A program made the position numbers and the translations under genes. The notes beneath the pieces were generated by a model, which was given only the letters and a program-made list of their open reading frames with translations, was not told the DNA's origin and ran no database searches. DNA of 64,000 nt from Siansivirga zeaxanthinifaciens CC-SAMT-1 (lineage in GTDB: Bacteria > Bacteroidota > Bacteroidia > Flavobacteriales > Flavobacteriaceae): assembly GCF_000941055.1 (NCBI RefSeq), contig NZ_CP007202.1, positions 1,732,001-1,796,000 of the forward strand, written 5' to 3'. Shown here piece by piece: positions 25,693 to 34,386 of this stretch. Each line of letters starts with the position of its first letter. Within the stretch, counting starts at the first letter, position 1.

Positions 25693-25700
25693 CAAAGATA
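25693..25700 (-). promoter_or_regulatory. -7 promoter element of the desaturase gene
   Basis: TATCTTTG on the minus strand, 52 bases before the ATG. No clear -33 box. Confidence 0.5.
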
Positions 25701-25872
25701 GGCATAAACCTAGATAAAGTATAACGTTTTTTTATAAAAATATGTATGTAAAAAGCATATTTTTGTTGAAAATTTAACAAGAATGTCCAGTAAATAAGAG
25801 AATAATTTGGCAACTACCAGAGATTTCATCGGTTTATCGACTTTCTTTTTTTAATAAAACGAATTAAAATTA

Positions 25873-26502
25873 ATGGAATTAATACTTAAATATTTTAATA
25901 ATCTTACCCAAGATCAAATTGATAAATTCACCAAGCTAGAAGCTTTATACCAAGATTGGAATTTGAAAATAAATGTCGTTTCTAGAAAAGATATTGATGA
26001 GTTGTATTTACGCCATGTTTTACATTCGTTAGCCATAGCAAAGCTTATTCAGTTTAAAGATGGAAGTGAAATAATGGATGTGGGCACTGGTGGTGGATTT
26101 CCTGGAATTCCATTAGCTATTATGTTTCCTAATTGTTCATTTCATTTGGTCGATAGCATTGCTAAAAAGTTAAAAGTAGTCGATGAGGTAGTTGAGGGTC
26201 TTGGACTTAGCAATGTAAAAACTACGCACACGCGTGTTGAAGAGGTTAACGAAACCTACGATTTTATTGTAAGTCGTGCTGTAGCTGCGATGCCTACCTT
26301 TGTTCATTGGGTTAAAGGGAAGATAGCTAAAGAGCAAAAACACGATTTAAAAAATGGTATTATTTATTTAAAAGGTGGCGATTTAGGAGAGGAATTACAA
26401 GATTATAAAACAGCAAAAATTTACAATTTAACCGATTATTATTCGGAAGATTTTTTTGAAACCAAGAAAATTGTTCACCTGCCTATGAAATACAAAGTCT
26501 AG
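25873..26502 (+). CDS. rsmG: 16S rRNA (guanine-527-N7)-methyltransferase
   Basis: The GidB/RsmG enzyme, 209 residues, which methylates G527 of 16S rRNA. The SAM-binding core reads IMDVGTGGGFPGIPLAIMFP (about residues 68-87), with upstream LYQDWNLKINVVSRKDIDELYLRHVLHS, which carries the family's WN-x-x-x-N-V-S and RH-x-x-x-S elements (quoted as two parts: LYQDWNLKINVVSR and LYLRHVLHSL). FIVSRAVAAMPTFVHW matches the later SRA motif. Loss of the enzyme elsewhere gives low-level streptomycin resistance. It converges on the TPR gene with a 4-base overlap of stop codons. Confidence 0.95.
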   Translation: MELILKYFNNLTQDQIDKFTKLEALYQDWNLKINVVSRKDIDELYLRHVLHSLAIAKLIQFKDGSEIMDVGTGGGFPGIPLAIMFPNCSFHLVDSIAKKLKVVDEVVEGLGLSNVKTTHTRVEEVNETYDFIVSRAVAAMPTFVHWVKGKIAKEQKHDLKNGIIYLKGGDLGEELQDYKTAKIYNLTDYYSEDFFETKKIVHLPMKYKV

Positions 26503-27461
26503 TTAAGATTTTGTAGATTTTTGAAATTATCATTCAAATAATAAAATTGATTTTGATGCCAGTAGGTGTTTTTTAAAGCATCAACATTGGTAACGGGTTG
26601 GTTAGGAGATATAATGTTTGATGCTTTATCAAAATAAAATTTAGCCTTCTCCAAATCCTTTATTTTTTGATAAGACATGGCAAGGCCTAAAAGGGCATCA
26701 AAATCCAAAGCATCAAAACTTAAAGCATCTTCAAAATCGGAAATAGCTTTAATAAATTCACCTAAGAATAAATGAGTGGCGCCTCGGTAAAAATAAGCGT
26801 AACTATTATTATCATTCAGTTTTAACGATGAAGAAAAATCATCGTTAGCTCTTTGGTAATAATTAATATTTAATAGAAAGACGCCTCGGTTGTAATACGT
26901 GTCTGCATTTGGGTCTACTTTGATGGCACGCGAATAATCTTCTAAAGCCTTTAAGTGGTTTTGTAAACCTTGGTAGGCCTGTGCTCTTTGGTAGTATAAT
27001 TTGGGGTTTAAAGGATTAAAAGTTATTAATTTATTGAAATCTTTTATAGCTTCAATAAATTCTCCCAAATCTAAATTAACGCAACCTAAACTGTAAAGAG
27101 CATCGGTTAAACTTTTGTCTAGTTCGAATGCTTTTCTGTAGTCTTCTTTAGCGCCTTCGTAATCTTTAATACTGTATCTGGAATTTCCTCTGTTGAAATA
27201 TGTATCGGCATCTGGTTCTACTAGAATAATTTTAGAATAATCTACGATAGCCCCATGATAGTCACCTAAATCATTCTTGGCAAGCGCTCTAAAAAAATAA
27301 GCATCTAAATTTTTAGAATCTAGGGCGATTACTTGTGAGTATAAATCTATTTTTTCATTCAAATCAATCGATTTGTTTGCCTGCCTAAGAAGTTTATTAA
27401 CTTGTGCAAATGATGTAAAGCAAAAAAATAAGGTCGCTATAATAAGTAAGTGTCTTTTCAT
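26499..27461 (-). CDS. Secreted TPR-repeat protein
   Basis: A 320-residue protein with a signal peptide (MKRHLLIIATLFFCFTSFAQ), followed by about seven tetratricopeptide repeats filling residues 25-290. Repeats such as NLDAYFFRALAKNDLGDYHG and ADTYFNRGNSRYSIKDYEGA show the pattern. TPR arrays mediate protein-protein contacts; nothing indicates an enzyme. After signal-peptide cleavage it should be periplasmic; no lipobox and no T9SS C-terminal domain are seen. I chose the ATG at 27461 because it starts the signal peptide; the frame opens six codons earlier. Confidence 0.88.
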   Translation of the reverse strand: MKRHLLIIATLFFCFTSFAQVNKLLRQANKSIDLNEKIDLYSQVIALDSKNLDAYFFRALAKNDLGDYHGAIVDYSKIILVEPDADTYFNRGNSRYSIKDYEGAKEDYRKAFELDKSLTDALYSLGCVNLDLGEFIEAIKDFNKLITFNPLNPKLYYQRAQAYQGLQNHLKALEDYSRAIKVDPNADTYYNRGVFLLNINYYQRANDDFSSSLKLNDNNSYAYFYRGATHLFLGEFIKAISDFEDALSFDALDFDALLGLAMSYQKIKDLEKAKFYFDKASNIISPNQPVTNVDALKNTYWHQNQFYYLNDNFKNLQNLN

Positions 27462-27535
27462 AAGAAATGAATGCATCAAAAAATATGCCTATCTGTTTTT
27501 CATGATGAAAGGTAATTAATTTTTTTTGAAAAAAT

Positions 27536-27566
27536 AAAACCCATCAAATTTTGATGGGTTTTATTT
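27536..27566 (-). terminator. Terminator downstream of pruA
   Basis: Stem AAAACCCATCAAA / TTTGATGGGTTTT, nearly perfect, 20 bases after the pruA stop. Confidence 0.8.
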
Positions 27567-27585
27567 TAGTTAAAATTTATAATTA

Positions 27586-29214
27586 CTATTCACCTAAAAA
27601 AGGATATCTGTAATCTGTAGGTGTAACAAAGGTTTCTTTAATTAATCTGGTAGAAACCCAACGCATTAAATTTTGTGGGCTACCTGCTTTATCGTTGGTT
27701 CCAGAGGCTCTGGCACCACCAAAAGGTTGCTGGCCTACAACTGCTCCAGTTGGCTTGTCGTTAATGTAGAAGTTACCAGCGCTGTTTTGTAATGCTGTTG
27801 TTGCTTCAGTTATCGCATATCTGTCTTTAGAAAGAATAGCGCCTGTTAAAGCATAATCACTGGTGCTATCTACTAATTTTAAAGTTTCAGAAAAAGCATC
27901 ATCCTCATACAAATAAATGGTAATAACTGGACCAAATAATTCTGTATGCATGGTAGTATATTGAGGATTTGTAGTTAAAATAACTGTAGGTTCTATAAAA
28001 TATCCTTTGCTTTTGTCGTAACCACCTCCAATTATAATTTCTGCATCAGAATCTGCTTTTGCTTGTTCAATATACTTAACAAGTTTATTAAATGATCCTT
28101 CATGAATAACAGCAGTAATGAAATTACTCATGTCTTCAGGAGATCCCATTTTGAATGAATTAACCTGTTCTGTTAAAATCTCTTTAACCTCATTCCAGAT
28201 GCCTTTAGGAATGTATGCTCTCGAAGCAGCACTACATTTCTGACCTTGGAATTCAAATGCTCCACGAGCAATGGCTGTAGCAACTTGTCTTGGATTTGCA
28301 GTTTTATGAGCAACAATAAAGTCTTTACCTCCTGTTTCTCCAACAATTCTTGGATAAGTTTTATAATTATGAATGTTGTTTCCTATTTGTTTCCAAAGTT
28401 CTTTAAATACAAAAGTAGAACCCGTGAAATGCAATCCAGAAAAATCCGGACTAGATAAAACCGTTTCAGAAATCATCACAGGATCTCCAAAAACAACGTT
28501 AATAACGCCAGCTGGTACGCCTGCTTCTTCAAAAACATCCATGATAACTTTAGCAGAATAAACTTGACTATCGCTTGGTTTCCAAACCACAACATTACCC
28601 ATTAAAGCCATGCAAGCTGGTAAATTTCCAGCAATCGCAGTAAAATTAAAAGGGGTTACAGCGTATGTAAAACCTTCTAGAGGTCGGTACTCAACACGGT
28701 TCCAAGCATCGCTGGTGCTTTCCGGTTGTTCACTGTATATGTCCATCATAAATTGTACATTAAAACGCAGGAAGTCTACTAGTTCGCAAGCCGAATCAAT
28801 CTCTGCCTGATGAATTGTTTTAGACTGTGCAATCATGGTAGCAGCGTTAATTTTAGCTCTGTACGGTCCTGCAATTAATTCTGCAGCTTTTAAAAAGATG
28901 CCTGCACGTTGTTCCCATGGCATTTGAGACCAGGTCTTTCTGGCTTCTAATGCTGTTGCAATAGCTTCTTCAACATGCGATTTTTCAGCTAAATGATAAG
29001 TTCCTACAATATGTTTGTGGTCATGAGGAGGTGACATTTCCTTTTTATTAGCGGTACTAATATATTGTCCGTTAATATAAAGTGGAACATCAACTTTGCT
29101 ATTATACATACTCTTGTATGCTTTTAAAACCGCATCGCGCTCTGGTGATCCAGGTGCATAACTCTTTACAGGTTCGTTAATAGCGATTGGCACATTAAAA
29201 AAGCCTTTTCCCAT
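27586..29214 (-). CDS. pruA: L-glutamate gamma-semialdehyde dehydrogenase
   Basis: The second enzyme of proline catabolism, oxidising glutamate semialdehyde (P5C) to glutamate with NAD+; 542 residues. It belongs to the mono-functional ALDH4-type group found in Bacteroidota and eukaryotes. Visible are the cofactor region VTPFNFTAIAGNLPACMALMGN, the catalytic Glu in PRIVGETGGKDFIV and the catalytic Cys in FQGQKCSAASRAYIPK (about residue 325), with the C-terminal PFGGARASGTNDKAG. There is no proline dehydrogenase domain and no putA-like neighbour in the window, so that step must be encoded elsewhere. Confidence 0.95.
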   Translation of the reverse strand: MGKGFFNVPIAINEPVKSYAPGSPERDAVLKAYKSMYNSKVDVPLYINGQYISTANKKEMSPPHDHKHIVGTYHLAEKSHVEEAIATALEARKTWSQMPWEQRAGIFLKAAELIAGPYRAKINAATMIAQSKTIHQAEIDSACELVDFLRFNVQFMMDIYSEQPESTSDAWNRVEYRPLEGFTYAVTPFNFTAIAGNLPACMALMGNVVVWKPSDSQVYSAKVIMDVFEEAGVPAGVINVVFGDPVMISETVLSSPDFSGLHFTGSTFVFKELWKQIGNNIHNYKTYPRIVGETGGKDFIVAHKTANPRQVATAIARGAFEFQGQKCSAASRAYIPKGIWNEVKEILTEQVNSFKMGSPEDMSNFITAVIHEGSFNKLVKYIEQAKADSDAEIIIGGGYDKSKGYFIEPTVILTTNPQYTTMHTELFGPVITIYLYEDDAFSETLKLVDSTSDYALTGAILSKDRYAITEATTALQNSAGNFYINDKPTGAVVGQQPFGGARASGTNDKAGSPQNLMRWVSTRLIKETFVTPTDYRYPFLGE

Positions 29215-29363
29215 GATTTGTTTGTTTTTGTTATTAATTTTTCAATAAATTGGTTACAAAGCTAATGATTTTCAAAGGATTTCTTTGTTCGGGCTTTCTT
29301 AAAAGCTCGTTAAAATTTATTTATTTTTGTAAGCTTAATATATAAAGATAGACTTGATTTTAT

Positions 29364-30089
29364 ATGTGTACTGTATCCATTGTTCCTTTAGGAAAAAATA
29401 ATTTTGTTTTAACGTCTAACCGTGATGAAGCACCCAATCGAGTCTCGCTTGCGCCTCAAATATTTACAGAAAATGATGTAAAATTGTTATATCCAAAAGA
29501 TGTTGAAGCCGGAGGTACATGGATTGGTGTAGGTGAAAACAAAAGAGCTGTTTGTTTACTTAATGGCGCCTCAGAAGGCTACGATATCACCAAGAAATTT
29601 ATGAGAAGTCGCGGCTTGGTAGTGAAAGATTTTTTAACCACAACTAATTTGCAGGCTGCTTTTAGTTCTTATAACCTCGAAGGGGTTGCGCCCTTTACCA
29701 TGGTAATAATTGACTGGAATCTAGATTTGAGTTTTTTTGAATTGTTATGGGATGGACAAAACAAAATATGGCATACATTGCCTTTAGAGCCCAAAGTTTG
29801 GTCATCATCGACATTGTATAACAATGAGATGAAAGAAATACGAAAACATTGGTTTGATACTTTTGCATTGAAGAATAATCTAACAGCTGCATCCCTATTA
29901 AAATTTCACAAAACTGCTGGGTTAGATAATAATATTTTTGGAGTTATTATGGATCGGGGACCTGTTAAAACAACAAGTATTACACAAGTGAAACTTGACA
30001 ACCATGTTGTTGAATTGTATTATGAAGATTTGCTAAACCCATTAAAAACAGTCACTACTTTTAATATGAAAAATTTTGTGAATGGCTAA
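29364..30089 (+). CDS. NRDE-family (TANGO2-like) protein
   Basis: A 241-residue protein of the NRDE/TANGO2 family, named for the conserved Asn-Arg-Asp-Glu motif, seen here as LTSNRDEAPNR. It begins MCTVSIVPL, with Cys2 exposed after removal of Met, as in N-terminal nucleophile hydrolases. GGTWIGVGENKRAVCLLNG is a second conserved stretch. The reaction is not established; the eukaryotic homologue has been linked to haem and lipid handling. Its end overlaps the next gene by 8 bases, so the two are probably translated together. Confidence 0.87.
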   Translation: MCTVSIVPLGKNNFVLTSNRDEAPNRVSLAPQIFTENDVKLLYPKDVEAGGTWIGVGENKRAVCLLNGASEGYDITKKFMRSRGLVVKDFLTTTNLQAAFSSYNLEGVAPFTMVIIDWNLDLSFFELLWDGQNKIWHTLPLEPKVWSSSTLYNNEMKEIRKHWFDTFALKNNLTAASLLKFHKTAGLDNNIFGVIMDRGPVKTTSITQVKLDNHVVELYYEDLLNPLKTVTTFNMKNFVNG

Positions 30090-31074
30090 TACAGGAATTA
30101 TTTTAACCTTAGCCTATCCAGAAACTATTGTAATGGTTTCACAAGAATGGTTTTCACCATTTTTACGATTTATTGGTGTTGGAAAAAAGAATTATTTAAG
30201 AGCTGGTCACGCTGCTTTAGTTTTAATAAATAAAGCAACAGGTGTTTTAGAATATCACGATTTTGGCCGTTATATCACGCCCGAACCAATGGGCAGGGTG
30301 CGAGGAAGCGATACCGATAACGAGTTACACTTGCCATTAAAAGCTATTATTGAAGATGATGTTATTTTAAATTTAAACGACATTCTTAAATATTTAGCAA
30401 CTCATCCCAAGATAACTCATGGCGAAGGAAAATTAGTAGCCTCTGTTTGCGCATTAGTAGATTATAACCTTGCCAGAAAGCATATTAATAGCATGCAAGA
30501 ACAACATTTTATTAGATATGCAGCTTTTAAAAAAAATGCGTGTAATTGTGCGCGCTTTGTAACCGATACTTTAATAGTTTCTGTTATTAATGAAAAAATA
30601 AAAAAGCGACTAAAAAAATCGAAACGATTCACCCCAAGTACGGTTGGAAATGTGTTGCTTGCAAATACAGAACGTCAAGTATTTGAAGTTTCAGAATTAG
30701 GTGAAATTTCGGTTTTTAGGGGTAGTCAAAAAAGCGAAAACTTACGTTGTTTTTTAGATCCGCTTAAAAATCATCGGGTTAATTTTGAAGGTACTTTAAT
30801 ACCTAAGTATTTTGAAGGATTAAACGAAAAAGCCCAGTGGTTATCTGGTATAGCTGCTGGCGCATGGTTTGAGCTTCATAAAGATGATACAGAAACTAAA
30901 TTTGTTTTTAGACGTTTATCTCCGCATGGTCATTTAGATGTGCATGATTATTTTGTAACAGAAACGGAAGGATTTGATTACCACGAACCGTTTGAATTTG
31001 TTCATTACTCCAACTGCAAATTTTTTCATATTAAACAATCGGACAAACTATATAGATTTGATAGAGTTTGTTAA
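30082..31074 (+). CDS. DUF6695-like protein, unknown function
   Basis: A 330-residue soluble protein. I recognise it as the DUF6695-type group seen in Flavobacteriaceae, with moderate certainty. The N-terminal half (about 1-180) has GHAALVLINKATGVLEYHDFGRY and later KKNACNCARFVTDTL. A His early and a Cys in an N-C-A-R-F context later recall NlpC/P60-type or DUF4105-like papain folds, in which His and Cys occur in swapped order, but this is a guess. The C-terminal part (about 195-330) looks like beta-rich DUF6695 sequence. It overlaps the NRDE gene and has no terminator of its own. Confidence 0.75.
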   Translation: MANTGIILTLAYPETIVMVSQEWFSPFLRFIGVGKKNYLRAGHAALVLINKATGVLEYHDFGRYITPEPMGRVRGSDTDNELHLPLKAIIEDDVILNLNDILKYLATHPKITHGEGKLVASVCALVDYNLARKHINSMQEQHFIRYAAFKKNACNCARFVTDTLIVSVINEKIKKRLKKSKRFTPSTVGNVLLANTERQVFEVSELGEISVFRGSQKSENLRCFLDPLKNHRVNFEGTLIPKYFEGLNEKAQWLSGIAAGAWFELHKDDTETKFVFRRLSPHGHLDVHDYFVTETEGFDYHEPFEFVHYSNCKFFHIKQSDKLYRFDRVC

Positions 31075-31114
31075 TTTTTTTAATTTGAATGAAACCTAAA
31101 AAAAAATAGGCAAG

Positions 31115-31501
31115 TTAATTAATAGCAAAAACAGCACTCAGCTTAAAATTTGGAATGGCAACATGAAATTTTTGAGTAGAAGCTAAATTTATCATGTTAT
31201 AATGACCTTGCATAGATCCAAAAGGCGAGGTAAGTAAACACCCCGAACTATATGTGTAAAATTCACCGGGCTTAATTACTGGTTTTTTACCAATAACACC
31301 TTCGCCATCAACAATAATAGGGCTGTTTAAAGCATCTAAAATTTCCCAATGTCTTGAAAGAAGTTGCACAGAATCTTTACTTTGATTCTCAATAGTAATG
31401 GTATAAGTAAAGGCGTAGTTAATTTTATAATTTTTATAAAAGGAACCTTCGTAATTTGTAATTACAGAAATTTTTATGCCTTTTGTAACGAGTTGAACCA
31501 T
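31115..31501 (-). CDS. apaG: ApaG-family protein
   Basis: A 128-residue immunoglobulin-like beta-sandwich protein of the ApaG family, historically linked to Co2+/Mg2+ efflux and diadenosine tetraphosphate metabolism. Family stretches are YAFTYTITIENQSKDSVQLLSRHWEILDA (quoted in part: TITIENQSKDSVQLLSRHW), VDGEGVIGKKPVIKPGEFYTYSS, with GEGVIGKKP the best-conserved part, and SPFGSMQGHYNM near the C-terminus. The molecular function is unknown. A single gene converging on the DUF6695 gene. Confidence 0.93.
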   Translation of the reverse strand: MVQLVTKGIKISVITNYEGSFYKNYKINYAFTYTITIENQSKDSVQLLSRHWEILDALNSPIIVDGEGVIGKKPVIKPGEFYTYSSGCLLTSPFGSMQGHYNMINLASTQKFHVAIPNFKLSAVFAIN

Positions 31502-31612
31502 ACTAAAGTTTTAAGTTCCATGTGATTTGGTATTGCTAAAATAACAATTATTGCTAGTATGTTAGCTATTTTAACACGTTTTTTAACAAGACTAAATTCC
31601 CTAGTCTTTCAG

Positions 31613-32866
31613 TTAATTTGAAATATTTATAGAACTACCTTCTCCAATACCTATAATTTTATCGTATCGAGCTCCCAGATCTCGGTAATAAACAATGACC
31701 TTATAATTGTTTTCAGTTTGATAAAAATTACCACTTATAGCCCCTTCGTCTAGAACATTGTTTTTGTTTAAAACGACGTATTTATAGTTGTAAAACCCCT
31801 GTTTTAATAGCATCATATTGGTGTAGAGGTTTTTTTCTTTATCAAAAATCATCTTGTTAGAGTCATCTAATACATAATTATTAAAATTACCGTAAATATA
31901 AATTTCAGAGTCTGGCTCTAAATTTTTTGGCGGTATTAACGAAAAGTGCATCCAAACATAATCGGCTTCAATACTCGGGTTTTCTGCATCAACAACAGTA
32001 ATTAAATAATTTCCGTTTATATCAGGATTGTAAGTGTAGGGTCTATTTTTTCTTGAAAAATTGGTAAAAAGGTAATTGTGGTATAACTCTTTTAAGTCAA
32101 TAAATTGTATGCCTGTATTGGCCGCTCTAACATCTTTATTTTCAAAAAAAAGATATTCGTTGCCAGCCCAAAAACTGGTTTCCGAATCGTATTTATAAAT
32201 AAGTTGGTTTCCTATAGTAAAGAGTGGTTGTAAGTTATAAATAGCCGTATTTAAATTGTTGTTTTGAACAATAATGGCCTTTACTGTTTGTTTAGGATTG
32301 TTAAATTGTATATTGTTTGATGAAATATTAATATCTACTCGTTGTTTTTCTTCAATAAACTCAATGCTTCTACTGCGTTTTATATCTACACCTACAATAG
32401 CCAAATCTTCGTAAATCATGAATTTTCTGGAAAACATAAGCTCGTTATAGCTGTTGTAAATAAAAATCATATAATTTCCAGAAACTTTTAATCCTTTAGT
32501 TTGTTCATTTGGAATGGTTAGTTGATAATGTGAATAGATTTGATAGGTGTTAAATGAATTTTCATAGGTTCTTATGCGTTGGTTGTCAAGCCCATTCATA
32601 AATTCCGATTTAAATAAAATAGAAGGTGTCCAATCGGCATTATAATATTCTATTTTATAGTAATAATCATCTTCATTTCCATTCAAAGCATCGAATTCTA
32701 AAGTTAAATAATCGCCTAACTTTAAAATTGGCAATTGTGTTTCGGGAGTGTTGCCTTTAAAATTTATAGTTTTAATATAGTTGGGCGGATGTACTTCTTC
32801 AACTTGAGAAATCCCTAAATATGAAAAAAACAACAGAATTATTGTGATTATTAAAGAATGATTCAT
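31613..32866 (-). CDS. DUF5103 protein, type IX secretion plug-like
   Basis: A 417-residue secreted protein of the DUF5103 family, annotated in Bacteroidota as a type IX secretion plug domain protein. It has a signal peptide (MNHSLIITIILLFFSYLGISQ). The first half has the family stretch LGDYLTLEFDALNGNEDDYYYKI, and the later part contains a beta-sandwich region with IYGNFNNYVLDDSNKMIFD, which resembles a carbohydrate-binding or early-set immunoglobulin fold. The Plug protein of the T9SS closes the Sov pore when no substrate is passing; whether this protein does so is unproven. The start at 32866 begins the signal peptide. It is divergent from nqrA. Confidence 0.82.
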   Translation of the reverse strand: MNHSLIITIILLFFSYLGISQVEEVHPPNYIKTINFKGNTPETQLPILKLGDYLTLEFDALNGNEDDYYYKIEYYNADWTPSILFKSEFMNGLDNQRIRTYENSFNTYQIYSHYQLTIPNEQTKGLKVSGNYMIFIYNSYNELMFSRKFMIYEDLAIVGVDIKRSRSIEFIEEKQRVDINISSNNIQFNNPKQTVKAIIVQNNNLNTAIYNLQPLFTIGNQLIYKYDSETSFWAGNEYLFFENKDVRAANTGIQFIDLKELYHNYLFTNFSRKNRPYTYNPDINGNYLITVVDAENPSIEADYVWMHFSLIPPKNLEPDSEIYIYGNFNNYVLDDSNKMIFDKEKNLYTNMMLLKQGFYNYKYVVLNKNNVLDEGAISGNFYQTENNYKVIVYYRDLGARYDKIIGIGEGSSINISN

Positions 32867-32962
32867 TAAACTAGATGTATTTTTTGTAAATATATACAAA
32901 ATTCGTGCCTCTTGCATAAGTTGTTATTTAGAATGAATACAAATAATAAACTATAAATAACA

Positions 32963-32996
32963 TTGTATTTTTTTAGTAAAGAAATTTGTATTTTTG
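32963..32996 (+). promoter_or_regulatory. Promoter of the nqr operon
   Basis: TTG (32963-32965) and TATTTTTG (32989-32996), spaced 23 bases, match the Bacteroidota -33/-7 pattern. The expected leader is about 30 bases. Confidence 0.55.
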
Positions 32997-33033
32997 CTGC
33001 GATTTTTAGACAACTAATTTCAATATAAAAAAT

Positions 33034-34386
33034 ATGTCAAACGACATTCGCATTAAAAAAGGTCTAGACATTAAGCTTAAGGGTGAAGCAGAAAAAACCT
33101 TGGAAAAGGCAATAGTAAGCAACTTTTATACTTTAAGACCAGATGACTTCCATAGCGTAATCCCGAAATTAATTTCAAACGTTGGAGCTAAAGTAAAAGC
33201 AGGAGAGCCTGTGTTTTACAATAAATCCAATGAAAACATTAAGTTTGTTTCTCCTGTTGCAGGTGAAATTATTGAAATTGCACGTGGTGAGAAACGTAAA
33301 ATTTTATCAGTTAAAATTCAAGCAGACAGCGAGCAAACATACCAAGATTATGGTGTGTTTAATTTAGATGCAGCAACACCTGAAGCGGTTAAAGCACATC
33401 TGTTAGCTTCGGGTTGTTGGCCTTTTATAAAGCAACGACCGTATGATGTTATTGCAAATCCAGATAAGGCGCCTAAAGCTATTTTCATTTCTGGTTATGC
33501 AAGTGCACCATTATCTGCCGATTTGGATTTTACTTTAAAAGGAAAAGAAGCCGAACTGCAAGCTGCAGTTACTGCTTTAGGAAAACTTACCGAAGGTAAA
33601 TTACACATTGGTATAGGTAGCTCAACATCTCCATTAGCTGGATTAAATGGTGTTGTAACCCATAAGGTTACGGGGCCACATCCATCTGGAAATGTGGGTA
33701 CATTAATTAATAAAATAGACCCGGTAAATAAAGGTGAAGTTGTGTGGACAGTAAGTGCACAAGATCTTGTTATTATTGGGGAACTTTTATTAACCGGAAA
33801 GTTTAATGCAGAGCGTATAGTTGCCTTAGTTGGATCTTCTATCGAAAAACCAAGATATTTTAAAACTAAAATAGGTAGTGAGTTATCTACTGTGGTTTAC
33901 GATAAAGGAGTTTCAGAAGGTGCTCATGTTCGTGTAATTTCAGGAAATGTTTTAAGCGGAAAACAAGTTGGACCAGGTGGTAATTTAGATTATTACAGCA
34001 ATGTAATAACGGTTATTCCAGAAGGTGATGACTATGAATTTTTTGGATGGAATAAACCTGTTTTTAATAAAATTTCTACTTCTAGAGCTTTAACTTTTTC
34101 TTGGTTAAATCCTAATAAGAAGTACGATTTAAATACAAATACCAACGGAGAGCACAGAGCATTTGTTGTAACTGGTAGTTACGAAGAAGTATTTCCTTTA
34201 GATATTTATCCAATGCAAATATTAAAAGCATGTATGTATAAAGATTTAGATGAAATGGAAGCTTTAGGAATGTACGAAGTAGCTCCCGAAGATTTTGCTT
34301 TAACAGAATTTATATGTGTTTCTAAACAACCACATCAAAAAATAATTAGAGAAGGTTTAGACTTAATGCTAAAAGAAATAGGATAA
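33034..34386 (+). CDS. nqrA: Na+-translocating NADH:quinone reductase subunit A
   Basis: A peripheral cytoplasmic subunit of the Na+-NQR complex, 450 residues, the usual length. It begins MSNDIRIKKGLDIKLKGEAE and has the lipoyl-like region VGAKVKAGEPVFYNKSNENIKFVSPVAG near residues 45-80 (best part AGEPVFYNKS), plus IGIGSSTSPLAGLNGVVTHKVTGPHP with the GPHP element. NqrA contributes to quinone binding. It is the first of six genes in the standard order A-F, with start and stop codons overlapping by one base at the A-B junction. Confidence 0.97.
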   Translation: MSNDIRIKKGLDIKLKGEAEKTLEKAIVSNFYTLRPDDFHSVIPKLISNVGAKVKAGEPVFYNKSNENIKFVSPVAGEIIEIARGEKRKILSVKIQADSEQTYQDYGVFNLDAATPEAVKAHLLASGCWPFIKQRPYDVIANPDKAPKAIFISGYASAPLSADLDFTLKGKEAELQAAVTALGKLTEGKLHIGIGSSTSPLAGLNGVVTHKVTGPHPSGNVGTLINKIDPVNKGEVVWTVSAQDLVIIGELLLTGKFNAERIVALVGSSIEKPRYFKTKIGSELSTVVYDKGVSEGAHVRVISGNVLSGKQVGPGGNLDYYSNVITVIPEGDDYEFFGWNKPVFNKISTSRALTFSWLNPNKKYDLNTNTNGEHRAFVVTGSYEEVFPLDIYPMQILKACMYKDLDEMEALGMYEVAPEDFALTEFICVSKQPHQKIIREGLDLMLKEIG

